A stretch of 64,000 nt of DNA from Hemibagrus wyckioides (taxonomy: Eukaryota; Chordata; Actinopteri; Siluriformes; Bagridae): positions 17,975,571-18,039,570 of the forward strand of contig NC_080731.1 of NCBI RefSeq assembly GCF_019097595.1. Reading direction: 5' to 3'. The position numbers were made by a program, and so were the translations under genes. The notes under the pieces are model-generated. The model was not told where the DNA came from and did no database searches. It worked only from the letters and a program-made list of their open reading frames with translations. The stretch's first letter is position 1. Each line of letters opens with the position of its first letter. Positions 23,098-38,218 of this stretch are shown one piece after another.

Positions 23098-25120
23098 CTC
23101 TCTGCATCTCGCCGTTACGGATCAGGATGTAAAGCTCATATTCTTTCCACTGTGGCTCCTCGGCTGCTCTCACACAGGATCTGAAGTGGTGTTTGAAGAT
23201 GAGAGGAGAAGTTTGAACGTGAAGGGTGATCCAACTTTTTTGTGTGTCTGAAGTAGAGAAACTAAAATACATGAGGATATTATAGTATGCAAGATTGTAG
23301 AGAATGTGTGTGTGTGTATGTGGGGCTCTACAAGAGCCTGGGTGGATGCTCTCATCAGCTCCATCTCTCTCCAATCAGAGTAATTACCCAAGAGAGGAGA
23401 GCGCAGCGGACAGAACAACAGCTGTGCTATCCGTGTGCACAATACCACACACACACACACACATTCTTCACATCTCTATCCTAAAATATGATAGGGCAGC
23501 CTTATTTCACGCTTCACTGTGTGTGTTCACGCAGTGTGTGATTTTTTATTTTTTTTATTATTAAGCTTAGAAGAATCACACAATACCCACGAGTCCTCCT
23601 TTTGTTGGAAGCTTCTATTATGTTCGTATTCTCTCGTGTTTATGAAGCAGCGTGTGCTATCAGCAGGACAGCCCCTGTGTGATTTTTTATTTATTTAATT
23701 ATTTTTGTATTAGGTGCACACCTGTGTGCGGGATTATAGGATGAACATGTGTGTAATAGTGCCCTGTTGTGTCTGGAGAGTGTAGCTGGTGGTCAGGACT
23801 GAGCTTTGATGCTGTGCCAGTGCATGGGGTTGATCCTCTCACTGATGGAGCTGATCTGAGATCAGATGACACCTGAACAGAAGCTCAGGATAAACTGTGA
23901 ATATGGAGGGCTGTATGACGATAAATCATTCAAATTCAGATTAATTTCTCAGCAACTTTGTTATTTTAGTTGAGTGACAGAACTGGTATGATGTGGCTCT
24001 TCCTCTAGCCCTGTTATTCACACTCTGTTCACATTACTGACATTTTCTTCATTCTACACAAATTAGTCTTGATACCCTAAAGAGTCGAATCCAAATGAAT
24101 CCAAACAAATCCTCAGAATCTATAAATATATATATTTGGAAATTTTAGTCTATTAGGAGGCGGAGTTTAAATGCTTAATGACACCAGAAAAAAAAAGATT
24201 GTGATTGTCCCAGATGGCTATCCATAATAACGTCCAAACTGGTTCATTTTTATAGGTAACTTTTTTTTTTTTTTCACATGTAGCTTCAGCGCAAAATAAA
24301 ACCAGACATCAACATCTTGATGCTCAGCTAATTGCTGAAATGAGTTTTCATGCCAAATCGTTCTTTTACCATCTGATTCACGTACAAGTGCGTATTTGTT
24401 GGTATTATCTTTCATCTGCACAGCTACGTCTGTAAAATCTTGCTTATGTATTAATGCAATTATTACTGTTTTTTTTCCCCCTGTGCAACATGATGTGCTG
24501 CATTAATTATGCGTGGCTCTGAAAGTGACTCTTTGATAGCATTTGCTTTGAGTAAAGCTTTTCTCTAACAGAGTAAAAAATAAAAAATAAATCGGGGTTG
24601 ATTAAGCAGCCTAGCGCAAAAACACTGAAGGGAAAAAAAAAAAAAGCAGAGCTGTTTGATTTTCTGCCTTGAAACTTGGGATCTAATTAGTGGCTGTTTA
24701 AAATTCCTCTTTGTTCAGACGGAGACGTTCCTGCATCTGATCTTCATCATCTGCTGCTTTTGCTTGGAAGTGGGGTTCAGATCTTCAGCTTTTTCTTTTA
24801 TCACACTGCGTCAGCGTGCATCATCTATTCCCCTGCTGCTGCTGCTAGTGCAGGAGTTCCCACTTTGTCAGCGGCAGCTTTTAAACCTGAATTATTTGCC
24901 TCAAGTGCACCATTGGGGATTTCTCTAAATCAATAAATGTTGATAAATGCCACAAAAAGCCTCTTAACCTGCTGCTCCCAGAGCTTCGGTGGTAACTGGC
25001 CTGGGCCTGCATTCACATCTTTTCAATTTACATGGATTTAGGAATGACGTAGGAGGCACGAAAGTTAACAGATTATTTAAACTCACCATGATGTGCTGAT
25101 TGGAGGACATCCTGGAATTA
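20458..25120. other. Intergenic stretch with microsatellites
   Basis: No gene was recognised. Simple repeats are (AT)n at about 21920-21956, (TTTC)n at about 22541-22598, (TC)n at about 23058-23093, and short GT and CA runs near 23305 and 23446. Confidence 0.55.
21125..21221. repeat. Two-copy direct repeat of about 48 bases
   Basis: Two adjacent copies share 'ataataaaa.atatcgac' and 'tttccattgaagtacaaatg'. They differ by a three-base indel and a few substitutions. Confidence 0.85.
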
Positions 25121-25124
25121 ATTA

Positions 25125-25310
25125 ATTTATCTTTGGTATCAGCTTTATCCTGGTCAAGGTCTCGGTGGGGGTGGATGAGATGTCAGTCGATCACGGGGGC
25201 AGTATGCCTTCATGGGGCAATTTAGAGTCATCATCAACCTACTGGCATGTTTTTGGTAAACTAGTGCTCAGGATCTAAGGATTCAATGCAATCTACTAGC
25301 AGCTTGATGC
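25125..25310. repeat. Degenerate fish interspersed repeat
   Basis: The phrases 'gctttatcctggtcaaggtc', 'ggcaatttagagtcatcatc' and 'acctactggcatgtttttgg' match the layout of a very common teleost interspersed repeat. The copy is heavily mutated and incomplete. Confidence 0.5.
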
Positions 25311-26679
25311 CCCTTCATAAAATTGGCCTTGATGCTGGAATTGCAAGGTTACAGAATGCTAGCTCTAATCAAACCCCAAACTTGGAGATATACACGTTTT
25401 GTCTATAGACCATTCCCTCGAGACCACATCTACCCAGTTTATTTATGTTTACTGAGCACTGTAATGGTACAGGAAATGGGCGTACACCTTGATCCTTGAT
25501 GTAACATACCGCCTATGACGTCATGACGTTGTGAGCTCAAACATCGAGGTCTGAGCAAGAGGGGGAAAAAAAAGCTTAAAATATCTCAAATTCCATGCAT
25601 AGTGAGCTCCTGAGTTATGAGGAGGTGAGAAAAGCAGGTGGGGCAGAGAATCAATTTCATTCATGTCAATTGAGAGACCCAAATGAATATCTTCGACTTG
25701 ACAAACAGCCAGGAGTCACTTAAACGAGAGAAAACAATTGACAGATGCCGCACTGAGGCAAGGCGAGTTAGGAAGGCGAGTTAGGAAGGAAGGATTGCTC
25801 CTGGGAGTCTGGGCCACTTTTGGTCTATTTACCTTCCCGAGTCCGCTCCAAATGAGGAATAATAGGACTGCTTTTCTGAAACAAGATGAGGAAGAGTTTG
25901 GGGTTTGACTGACAGCTGGGAGGAAAATCAGCATATAAATGACCTGCTGTAATATCCTGGAGAAAGTAGAGTTTCAGGAAACAGTTTAATCTGGATTTGA
26001 AACTGGACCATGATGAAAAGATGGAATCTAACACTGACTATAAGCATCATCGGCATGGTACAGGTGGCCACCATGGAAGAAGAAAATGTTGGGAGAAGGT
26101 TGTTTTTGAGCTGCACTGGAGATTAAAACATTAAAATGAAAGAATGTACTACATTTTTATGCTGTAATTTCATGGAATTTGCAGCTAATTTGTAGCTAAC
26201 AGAAAACTTGATTTTTCCCAGTGTTTGACTGATTTTTGCAACAACCAGTAGCATTTGAGATACACATCACTCCTCTGGGGGTGGGACTCCTCTGGGGACG
26301 GGACATATATGTTCTAGACAGCATTTAATTGGATAGAAACAAGACTAGTAAAAAATTTGACTGACAGATCCAGAGACGATCGGAGACACCAGATTAGATT
26401 TAATTCAAAACTAGCTTGTTTCTTCGCAGTTTTGAAATCTGATAACTCTGATGAATTTTCTCAGCAGTGGCACGGCGGCGCTCTCTGATGCGCGACGTCT
26501 TAGCGTTTGTTAGAAATGTTTATGTTTCTGGAAGCAGTCGCTTGTGACCCTTTAAGTCGTTGCGCTTCAGGTGTTCACTGTGAATCCGCTATTTACACAA
26601 TAAATCTGTTAGTGAGAGCGAGTCGAGTTCCGTGTGGAGGCTGTGCTCCATGTCAAATAAACTACCGTCTTCACCTCAG
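25311..26679. other. Intergenic stretch, nothing recognised
   Basis: No exon or mobile element was recognised. Short frames here lack family resemblance. Confidence 0.45.
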
Positions 26680-28860
<2,181 letters not shown>

Positions 28861-28920
28861 CTGTCAGGGACACCCTCTACAAGTCCATCAGGTACCTCAA
28901 TTCCAAAAATGGTCTTATTA

Positions 28921-28946
28921 GCACACACACACACACACACACACAC
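28921..28946. repeat. (CA)n microsatellite
   Basis: About 12 CA dinucleotides directly follow the pyrimidine tract. Confidence 0.95.
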
Positions 28947-28949
28947 TAC

Positions 28950-31930
28950 TCTACTCTACTCGTAACCCCAGGAGAGCTTGGACAGACTCTGAAACTCTGA
29001 TTATCTTCCTTCACCTGCTGAAGAGAGCAGGATGAGGTGGAGGACCTGCTTTTATCTAAACACAGAGATCTTCAGCAGGAGAGACGTCAGGGAAAGAAGA
29101 CGGTCAGCATGGCCTGGGCCTGAGTCAGCGCCTAAACACTCTTTCTGCTGTTTGTTTTTCTTCTGCACTAACTATTTGATTCAATAATATTGAGGTGACC
29201 ACTTCAGCCTTCAGCCAATCCACCAGATGACGAATGAAATTGTCTCCATGGCAACGACGTCAGACCTTACCACAATTTCTCAAACTTTACACCTCCATCA
29301 GGTGTAAACCCCCAAAGCTTAAATATAGATGAGGTTCCTGTTTAAAACATTCACCTCTCTTTAAATTGTTTATCTATGAGTTGCAGACATGAGAATTAAT
29401 CCGTCTCCAAGACAACAAGTGCTCAGGAGAGTCCCGGACCATCTGCATGCTCGGGTTATTCTCAGAGAATCTCCAACATCTCTTCGAAGAACACTCACAA
29501 AGCATCTCTTTCTTCATCTCCTCTGCTGTGGTTCCTCTCTGTTTCCTCCTATGGAACCCACAGGGCATACAGAACCTGTTGATATTCACTTCAGCAGCTT
29601 TCTGTTCCAAATCCTCTGACATGCTGAAAGTTTAATATGGATCTGAAGATTTCAGGTTTTATTCCTCAAGAATACTGAAGGGTTCTCGTGAGGTCCTACG
29701 TTGAACTCGGTATACATATTACATCAAAAAAAAATACATTGGTTAGAATTTTCTTTATTTAGAAGAAGATCTGAAGGTAAAGATCATGCTTCTGGCTGTA
29801 CATTCTTCTGAAATGAAAGGTTCTTAACCTTAAAGATTTCCTCATGCGTAGCAAGACAAATATTCCTCAAGGGTTCTTCATTCCTCAAAAGTCACTCAGA
29901 GACATCGAAATGAAATGATATTCAATTCTCCATGAGTTTCTTTCTACTTAGAATCCACTCAGTTATATCTTAAGATTTATCTAAAGGGTTCTTCAAACAT
30001 ATATTAGGGTTCTTAGCTTCAAAATGGAAATCTGACTGATACAAGGATAGGAGACGATGAGTTTCACTTCAAAAAAAGAACAAGATTGGAGCTACAGATT
30101 GGGGTTGTGTCCCAACAAGGATCTTATCTCAGTAATGGGCTTCTACATGGCCTTTTAGACACAGATTATTTCCTCTGGGGGAATGTTTAAAGGCTCATCA
30201 GGTGGAACATGGAAAAGGAAAGCTAAGCTTTTTACACTTTTTAAAATAAAAGGAGACAGAAATAAGACTATACTAAAGACTGGAACTAAACTAAAGAGAA
30301 CTAAAAAAAATCTTTCATGCATAAATGTTAGCAAAATTTAACATGGTTAATAAATCATTTATAGACACTTTAGTGCTATAGGGGTTAGGGTGAGGGTTCT
30401 TACTTCAAATGTTTCTCAGTAGAAGAACTGAGAATATTGACCGACCGCTCAAGGTGTCGCTTTTACACATGTGAGAATGTGAAGAACTGAGAGAAATTTA
30501 GAAGAAAAACTCCAGCAGTAAACACAAAGGAATCAACACAAACACACTAATGATACAGACTGGAAGAGGCAGACAGATTTAATCAGAGGTCAGGAGGGTC
30601 ATTCAGCACAAAGCCAGAGCAGCAGGAAGACAGGAAACAGGCTGTTTAATCCAAACAAAGTAGCTGAAGTTTTACACAATCAGACTGCAGGCAACAGTGT
30701 GAAAAAAAAATTCTGTTTATTTTGCTGCGCAGTTATCCTAAATATTTGATTTGTTTCCCTTACTACTACAGAAACCGAACGGCGGCCATTTTGCCCTCTT
30801 TACAGAGTTCATCTGTAAATGTTTGTGTCTAACATTTATTCTAATACCACACATAACACTGAGTGTTTGTTATTCTGTAAGATCTGCATCTAGGAGAGCT
30901 TTCTCTACGTGAGAGAGCGATTGTATTTATAGCTGCTGTAAGGTCAGTGAGAACAGGAATATTATTTTTCCTACTATAAAAATGCCTCATTGTGTTATTA
31001 AAACATTCCTCACACAAATACCCCGGTTCCAGTGAGGAAATAAACCTGTACTTCTTCAAAACGTTCGATTTTTAATCAAGTAAAAGCTAGCCTTATAGCT
31101 GGTCCAAGCTCTGGTGCCTTCAGTGAACTCATTTACGTAAACGAAAGTGATTGGTTGAACCACAAGAGAGCCTACCAGTGAATTAATCCTGACTGGAATT
31201 TGTTTGTGTGTACGTTACGATGTACAATGTGCTAGCACTAATGCTCACATTTCCCACCAAGCTCAAACCAAACATCGGTTTCTTTCCTTTCCCTCTGATC
31301 ACTCACATGAACTGATTCTCTCAGACAAGCTCCAAAGCTTGCAGTCAACAGCTCCAGCAGCTGCCAGGCTCGTTTTAACAAACTTTGACAATAACGTCCC
31401 ATCTAAAATTAGCAGCGGTCGAGCCTGAGGTTCTGCGCTAATGACCGGAGGGATGCGAGTTCAAATCTCAGCACTGTCAAAGCGCCAGCGCCGGAGCCTC
31501 CAGCACACATTTAACCCTCAACTGCTCAGCTGTGTGATTTGATTAGACGCTGCGTCGGCCCTTTCGGATTAAAGCGTAACTCAGAGACGGATGTTATGTT
31601 TTTAGCGAATGATTTAAGCTTCTGTATCTTTTCTAGCTCAGTGCTGAACTCAGATTGGGATGAAGCGTTGCTAAGATGAACTTTCCTCATTGAAATTTTT
31701 TAAGAAGAAAACTTCTTGGCAAAAAGAAGGCAGGACTTTATGAACTTCAAGCAACTTAAAAACAAATTAGCGAGAACAAACAATCGAACCACCTGAGAAA
31801 ACCTGATAACTTTGACGTTTGCTTTGTTTGCCAGAAACAGATGTTAAGGACTCCATCTGCAGTATCATCAGCTCCGAGTTTTTTTTTTTTTCTTATCTAA
31901 CATCTAAATTACTTTAGTAAACTTAGCGTT
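28950..31930. other. Intergenic stretch with GGTTCT-type repeats
   Basis: From about 29640 to 30030 the phrase 'gggttctt' or close variants recurs four to five times, suggesting remnants of a dispersed element. Elsewhere nothing is recognised. The two-strand open frame at 29374-29635 has no family. Confidence 0.4.
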
Positions 31931-32155
31931 GGCTTACGGTGCACTTTTGTCCTCCAGATCCCCGAAATGCAGCCCTTGTGTTGGGAGAAGCAGGTCATGA
32001 AATGGGCCACGCCGCCGTATCTGTAATTAAATCTAATGCACGGGTACAGATGAGTAGCCGCTTCAGAGCGACGTTAATTGATATCCATCAGCGCGGGAGA
32101 GAGCAAAGCCGCTGCTGGAACACAAGCACAGCTCAGCCATCTTCATAATGATGCT
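31930..32155. other. Possible conserved noncoding block
   Basis: Non-repetitive sequence of balanced composition with TAATTA cores ('ctgtaattaaatctaatgca', 'cgttaattgatatcc') contrasts with its surroundings. Suggested from texture only. Confidence 0.25.
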
Positions 32156-33647
32156 CTAGATCCAATTTTGTCATGATGATAGAGGGTGGATAATTACTGT
32201 CCCATTATGTCAATGACAAAATGCAACCATTTCATTCTTTTCTTTCTTTCCTTCTTTTGGTTGTTTACTTACGTCACCAGATGGTTTCACTCCACACCAC
32301 CAGAGGTCTCCATCTCCAGAACTCTACACTATTACCTGATCTTCATTACATCATCATCAGCTCCCGGTTTTCATTCGTTAGTTGCTGAATCCTGCCTTCC
32401 ACATGTCTTATTTTTTCTAGTTTTGGCCGCTGATGGTTTTGTCTCTTTCAGACTCAGAAACAACACCGATGATATCCGTCAGTATCCATAATGATTGCGA
32501 TACCTAAATGAGTAACGTATTTAGTTGGAATCAATTACAGGGCATCATGGGACATTTTCTCTAGCTATATTTTGATGTTTGATTTGTACGTATCTTTACT
32601 TAAGAGCATAATGTTGACAATATGAGTTATTCGGCGCTGTATTAGCGAGATTAGTCAGTGTTAGACGCTTAAAATTTACATTTTGTCTCATAAGCATTGC
32701 TCAGTGCTCGCTGAACATAATTGCTCTCCTATACACTTTTACAATATTTTTAATCTCCGGTTTCCTAAAGGTGAAAGTGTCAGCTGTGATTAAACGACGA
32801 TTTCATAAACCTGTGAGACAGTACAGTGAGAATGTGAACAGGGGATGGCTTTATATTTACGCTTCAGGAAACAGGAAGTATAAACCAGATAAACAGACAT
32901 ATCACAGGCATTCATTATAATGACAGTTATAGCCTCACTTTATATTCGCACGTCACAATATTGTCCTTTGCTGTAAATACAGGACAGTTGATAGAATCGA
33001 TTTTTATTACAGATGACACCCTGGGAAAATTATGTAGTGGAGATGACCGTGTCAGTCTGATTTTTTTTCAGAAATCTTGTGTATCAAGTGGAACTGTGTC
33101 GATTTAATTGAAAGAAATGTTAAAGTTACCTTCACTCTTATCCGGATTGCAAAAAAATAATTATTATTATTATAATCAGTGATTATTGTTTAAGATTCAG
33201 GACACGTCCATTAGCCAACTCTCTTGGCTAAAACGTCCTCAGTAACAGAGCTCCACCTCTTCCACTACCTCTTATTACTGCTGGTAAAGTAGATAAATCT
33301 ATTCACAATAACTCCTAATTTGTTAATAATTCTCTATATTAAAATATAACTCAATCAATACATTTAATACTAAATTTGGTTCATTTTTTGGTCAGCTGCT
33401 TCTTCTTGTTCAAAAAAAAAAAAAAATCAATCTTAAGCAAAAGCCATACATCACATTACGCTCAGATCGATCACCGTGAGGTTGTTCACATAAATCAACC
33501 TTCTGAGTCATAAATCAGGACTTCGTTTCCTGGCCTTGTGGTGACCCGTGAGATGCCGAGGAAGACAGGCTGAGTTCAGGAGAGAGCGTGTTTCTCTGTG
33601 CCAAAAATGGCCAGAATTGGGTAAAAGACTCATTCCTCATTACTACA

Positions 33648-33691
<44 letters not shown>

Positions 33692-34250
33692 GATAGTGAC
33701 ATTCGGAAGGTCATCACCCTTAAGAGGTGAACTTGCTGTCAGCTAGACTTATAAAGACAATTCGTAATGCAGTTAGTACCGAAATATACTGTACACTCAT
33801 GGCTTTCAGCGAGATGCAGTCTCATCCAGTGCGAGGGGAAATAAAAACGACTGGAATAAATGCCATATTCATGCAATATTCATCGAGATTTTAATAGGAA
33901 ATGCGTTACATTTTCTGTGAACAGCCAGAAGAAAAGTTTCCTTGTTCTCTAAATGTACATATTATACATTAATACTGTATAACAGTTTCTCCTCTTTTAA
34001 CAGTCGTATTGATCCATGTGTAAACACTAATGTCCTTTTTTTGGAAATCTGTAATGTTCAGTACAGATATAGAGGTGATTTGTTTAAATAGTGTTAATAC
34101 ATTCACATCTGTGTTTAAATTCCCAGCCTGAACGCCTGAGACAAATTGATCTGACACCTGGTGTGTTCTTCCACTCAGTGAGAACACAGCAGTCACGCTC
34201 GGGTCCAGGAGCATCGCAGTGAGGTTGGCCTCAAGCTGCTTCTAAGAGAA
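32156..34250. other. Intergenic stretch
   Basis: Contains a (CT)n run at about 33652-33686. Nothing else is recognised. Confidence 0.5.
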
Positions 34251-34254
34251 CTCA

Positions 34255-34625
34255 AACTTAGTGAGAAAGTGATTCGACTCTGAATCGACTCAACTGCAAA
34301 AGTAAACTCTAGCGATAAAGTGATTTGACTGAATCAACTCACCTGCAGGAACTGAACTCTAGTGAGAAAGTGATTCATCTCTGAATCGATTCACCTGCAG
34401 AAAGCAACCTCTAGTGATAAAGTGATTTGACTAAATCAACTCACCTGCAGGAAGTGAACTCTAGTAAGAAAGTGATTCATCTCTTAATCAACACACCTGC
34501 AGGAACTAAGGTCTATTGAGAAAGTGATTTGATTCTGAATCAACTCAGCTGCAGGAAGTGAACTCTAGTAAGAAAGTGATTCGACTCTGACTCGATTAAC
34601 GTGCAGAAAGCAAATTCTAGTGATT
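34255..34625. repeat. Minisatellite, about 50-base unit, about 7 copies
   Basis: The unit has the form 'ctctagtgagaaagtgattc' + 'gactctgaatcaactcacct' + 'gcaggaagtgaa'. Copies alternate between slightly longer and shorter versions and between 'gagaaagtgattc' and 'gataaagtgattt', hinting at a two-unit higher-order period. Confidence 0.85.
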
Positions 34626-34666
34626 AAACTCAGCATTATTTGTAGACAAGGTATTCCTAGATTACA

Positions 34667-34790
34667 TGATCCCTGTGAATGATCTGTTACTATAGAAACA
34701 ATAATGATAAACCTATGATTTGCAGATGCACTACAATTTCTGACCATTCAGAATCCAGAATTGAACAGCACTGTGGTAAACTGCCATTAT
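34667..34790. repeat. Dispersed repeat family member
   Basis: Shares 'ccctgtgaatga', 'gttactatagaaac', 'aaacctatgatttgcag', 'ttctgacca.tcagaatcca' and 'cagcactgtggtaaac' with members at 15147, 41800, 42587 and 44003. No coding capacity; probably a non-autonomous element. Confidence 0.6.
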
Positions 34791-35142
34791 GTCAGGTGAG
34801 AGCTTATACTATATCTATTTTGCTAATAAAAAAACATCCTGCAGAACTCGAGTCTTTAGACACTTGGATGAAACGAGGAATTTCCAGTTTCTGTAACCTT
34901 GCGCTTCATAATTGTCTTGATGATATTTCTTTGCCTCTGCTTGTGAAGCTGTCATCACAGGTTACTCCAGAGGTGACAGACGTCAGAGCTTTAGGATAAA
35001 TGTGAGAGAAGGACAGAAATTCAAGGGAAGCAAAAAGAGAAGAGAGTGTGGGTGAGTGATGATCGTGTTTACAGGAAGCCATGTTTCTCGGAGACGCCAC
35101 AAATCTTTCTGACTATATTAAAGACCGGTAAGTGAGCTAGTG

Positions 35143-35145
35143 GGT

Positions 35146-35180
<35 letters not shown>
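35143..35180. repeat. (GT)n microsatellite
   Basis: About 18 GT dinucleotides. Confidence 0.95.
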
Positions 35181-35181
<1 letters not shown>

Positions 35182-35479
35182 TGAGCATTGCTGTAAATTT
35201 CATGCAACATCATGATGGAAGAGCTCTCGGCACTGATGGTGGCCTCTTAATGGAATTAAAGAGCTGCTCCTGAAGCCTAACAAATTGCACTGTGGAAACT
35301 AGTTTTGACATAAAATAATAAACACACACACACACACAAGCCCACAAAATACTGCCAGAATGTGATACCACATTTGATGTTATACAAAATCCACCTCTAC
35401 GTTGTATACATACAACTGCAAATAACATGAAAAGAGGTCTTTGTGTAAACATAAGAGAGTAAATGAAGTGTATTTTGTG

Positions 35480-36540
35480 TGAGGGTGAGGGTGTTTTGTG
35501 CCTATGTGAGAGCACGTTGCATAAAAGTGAGAGCATTTTGTGAAATTGTGAAAGAATATGTTATGAATGTGAGAGCATTTTGTGTGGACGTGGGAGTAGT
35601 TTGTGTGAATGTGAGAGCGGTTTGTGTAAATGTAAGAGTATTTTCTACGAATTTGAGAGTAATTTGTGTAAATGCAAGAGCATCTTGTGTGAATGCGAGA
35701 GCATTTGGTATAAATGTGAGAGCATTTTGTGTAAATGTGAGAGTATTTTCTAAGAATTTGAGAGTAATTTGTGTAAATGCAAGAGCATCTTGTGTGAATG
35801 CGAGAGCATTTGGTATAAATGTGAGAGCATTTTGTGTAAATGTGAGAGTATTTTCTGTGGACGTGTCAGTATTTTGTATGAAAGTGAGAGCATTTTGTGT
35901 GAATGTGAGATCAATTTGTTTAACTCAGATGTCAGAACATTTTGGTCAAAATATAAGAGCATTTTGTGTAAATGTAAGAGAATATGGTGTGAATGAGAAA
36001 GCATTTTGTTTAACTCAGATGTCAGAGAATTTTGTGTAAATGTGAGAGCATTTTTTGGTTATGTGAGAGCAATTCGTGTGAATTTGAGAGCAATTGGTGT
36101 AAATGTGAGAGCAATTTTGGTAATGTGAGAGCAATTTGTGTAAATGTGAGAGCATTCTGTCATTTTGTTACATTTTAACTCAGATATCAGAGCATTTTGT
36201 GTGAATGAGAGCATTGAGTTTGAATGTGAGAGCTTTTTTTGGTAATGTGAGAGCATTATTTGTGTAAATATGAGAGCAATTTGTGTAACTCAGATGTCAG
36301 AGCATTTCTGTGTAAATCTAAGATCAATTTGTGTAAATGTGAGAGCATTTTTTGGTAATATGAGAACAATTTGTGTCAATTTGAGAGCAATCTGTGTGAA
36401 TGTGAGAGCATTCTGTCGTTTTGCCATATTTATGTCAGAGCATTTTGTGTGAATAAGAGCACTGAGAGCATTTTGTGCAACACAGTGCATTTTGTGTGAA
36501 TGTGAATGTGAGAGTATTTTCCACATTTCACACCGTGTGA
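35480..36540. repeat. Imperfect 21-base tandem array
   Basis: About 50 diverged copies of a 21-base unit, 'gtgagagcattttgtgtaaa' plus t. Because 21 is seven codons, a frame repeating Val-Arg-Ala-Phe-Cys-Val-Asn stays open for 186 codons at 35479-36039. No upstream promoter, splice sites or family support it as a gene. Interspersed 'aactcagatgtcagagcatt' segments recur every few hundred bases. Confidence 0.85.
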
Positions 36541-36889
36541 GAGAAATGTAATAAACAGGCTGAAATCTCAGGCATACACAACAAGAACACACTTATAAAT
36601 AATAATTAAAAATAAATATATATAAAATAAATATATATAATATATATAATTTATATAAATATAAATAAAATCACACTCACTCAGTGGTGTTCTCCCGGTG
36701 TACACGTGTCCGGATGAGCTGGCAGAACACTGCAGAGACTAAGGCTACACAAAAAGTAGCTGTGATGAAACCAAACAGGAAATGTACCTGGATTATATCT
36801 GGACTCGCTCTCTAACCCCTGAGCTCCTGATGATTGAGATCTGGTTGCAAATGATGACCACGAGGAGTTTAAGCTCTGATCTAGTATGC

Positions 36890-37195
36890 AGTGGAGGTCC
36901 ACTCTTCCCCGTGCTCTATTCTCTAATGAATGATATTTGCTGGTGAATCTCCTCCATCTCTTTCCCTCGCTGAAAAATGGCCCTCGCAGCAGGGCTCTCC
37001 CAAACAATCCATTTAAAGGAATCTTGTTAGGATGCGTTCGTGTTAATCTAGCCCTGTTTCTCATCTCGGCCTCTTTCTCTGGCAGGTTTAGAGCTCAGAG
37101 ATTAAATGCGGTATTAATTCCGAGCCTTTCCGTGCGGCGCCGCTTTAAAGTGCAGCTTATTTCAAACTCTGCCCGAGCAATTAGCTAAATTTAGA
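36890..37195. other. Possible conserved noncoding block
   Basis: Non-repetitive, moderately G+C-rich block with 'gagcaattagctaaatttag' and 'cggtattaattccg' cores. It is open on both strands for 80-127 codons. It stands out between the 21-base array and the pyrimidine minisatellite. No protein family seen. Confidence 0.25.
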
Positions 37196-37298
37196 GAGTG
37201 TAATGAATTCACGTTGTTATTAAAGCGGACAAACAGACTCCTTAGTCATGGTCAGTTTTCACACATGTACCTCATTAGGGAAGGGGGGAGGGGGGGAT

Positions 37299-37355
37299 GT
37301 GTAAAAGAAATGCAGCAGCGCTTTAGTCCTTCACTCTAGTGCTAAATACTACACC
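37299..37355. repeat. Dispersed repeat, copy A (adjacent to pyrimidine minisatellite)
   Basis: Carries 'tgtaaaagaaatgcagcagc', then 'gctttagtcctt' and 'cactctagtgctaaatacta' plus cacc. A near-identical copy is at 38219-38284. In copy A the phrase is interrupted after 'ctacacc' by the pyrimidine minisatellite. Confidence 0.8.
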
Positions 37356-37975
37356 CCCCTCCATTCCTTACCTCCTCTCCCCTCCCCCATTCCCTACCTC
37401 CTCCCCCTTCCCCCATTCACTACCTCCTCTCCCTTCCCCCATTCACTACCTCCTCTCCCTTCCCCCATTCACTATCTCCCCTCCCCCATTCCCTACCTCC
37501 TCTCCCCTCCCCCCTTCCCCACCTCCTCCCCCCTCCCCCATTCCCTACCTCCTCCCCCTTCCCCCATTCACTACCTCCTCTCCCTTCCCCCATTCACTAT
37601 CTCCCCTCCCCCATTCCCTCCCTCCTCTCCCCCATTCCCTACCTCCTCTCCCATCCCCCATTCCCTACCTCCTCTCCCTTCCCCTATTCACTACCTCCTC
37701 TCCCCTCTCCTCCCCTATTCACTACCGCCTCTCCCCTTCCCCATCCCCTGCCTCCTCTCCCCTCCCCTCCCCTATTCACTACCTCCTCCCCCTTCCCCCA
37801 TTCCCTACCTCCTCTCCCCTCTCCTCCCCTATTCACTACCGCCTCTCCCCTTCCCTATTCACTACCTCCTCTCCCCTCCCCCATTCACTACCTCCCCTCC
37901 CATTCCCTACCTCCCCTCCCCCATTCCCTACCTTCTCTCCCCTCCCCATTCCCTACCTCCTCTCCACTGACTTTC
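37350..37975. repeat. C/T-only minisatellite (CCCCATTCCCTACCTCCTCT type)
   Basis: About 625 bases of near-homopyrimidine sequence made of variable units such as 'cccccattccctacctcctc' and 'ccccattcactacctcctct'. The minus strand is rich in G3-G5 runs, so G-quadruplex and triplex formation are plausible. The 213-codon Pro/Ser-rich frame is a by-product. Confidence 0.9.
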
Positions 37976-38218
37976 TGTGAAGAAATTCAAAGTTTTAATC
38001 AGGATTTGAAGTTTTAATTACTGACCAAAATCAAATGATGTGCCTCTAATTGCCAGAAATGAAAATACACCCCAGTCGAAATCCTTTCCCAGCTCCAAGC
38101 TGTTTATTTAAATTCCTGGCCATGTGCATCATCTCATATACAGCAAACATTCCTTCAAACCTCAGCGTATCAGTAAGCGTGCATCTTTAGCTTATGTAGC
38201 ATCTGCCATACAAGTCTG

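Noticed and set aside
24656..24928. 90-codon hydrophobic frame as a possible membrane-protein exon
   Set aside because: No flanking splice signals in phase and no family resemblance; consistent with chance in T-rich sequence.
37339..37980. 213-codon Pro/Ser-rich frame
   Set aside because: A by-product of the C/T-only minisatellite; no splice sites, start context or family.
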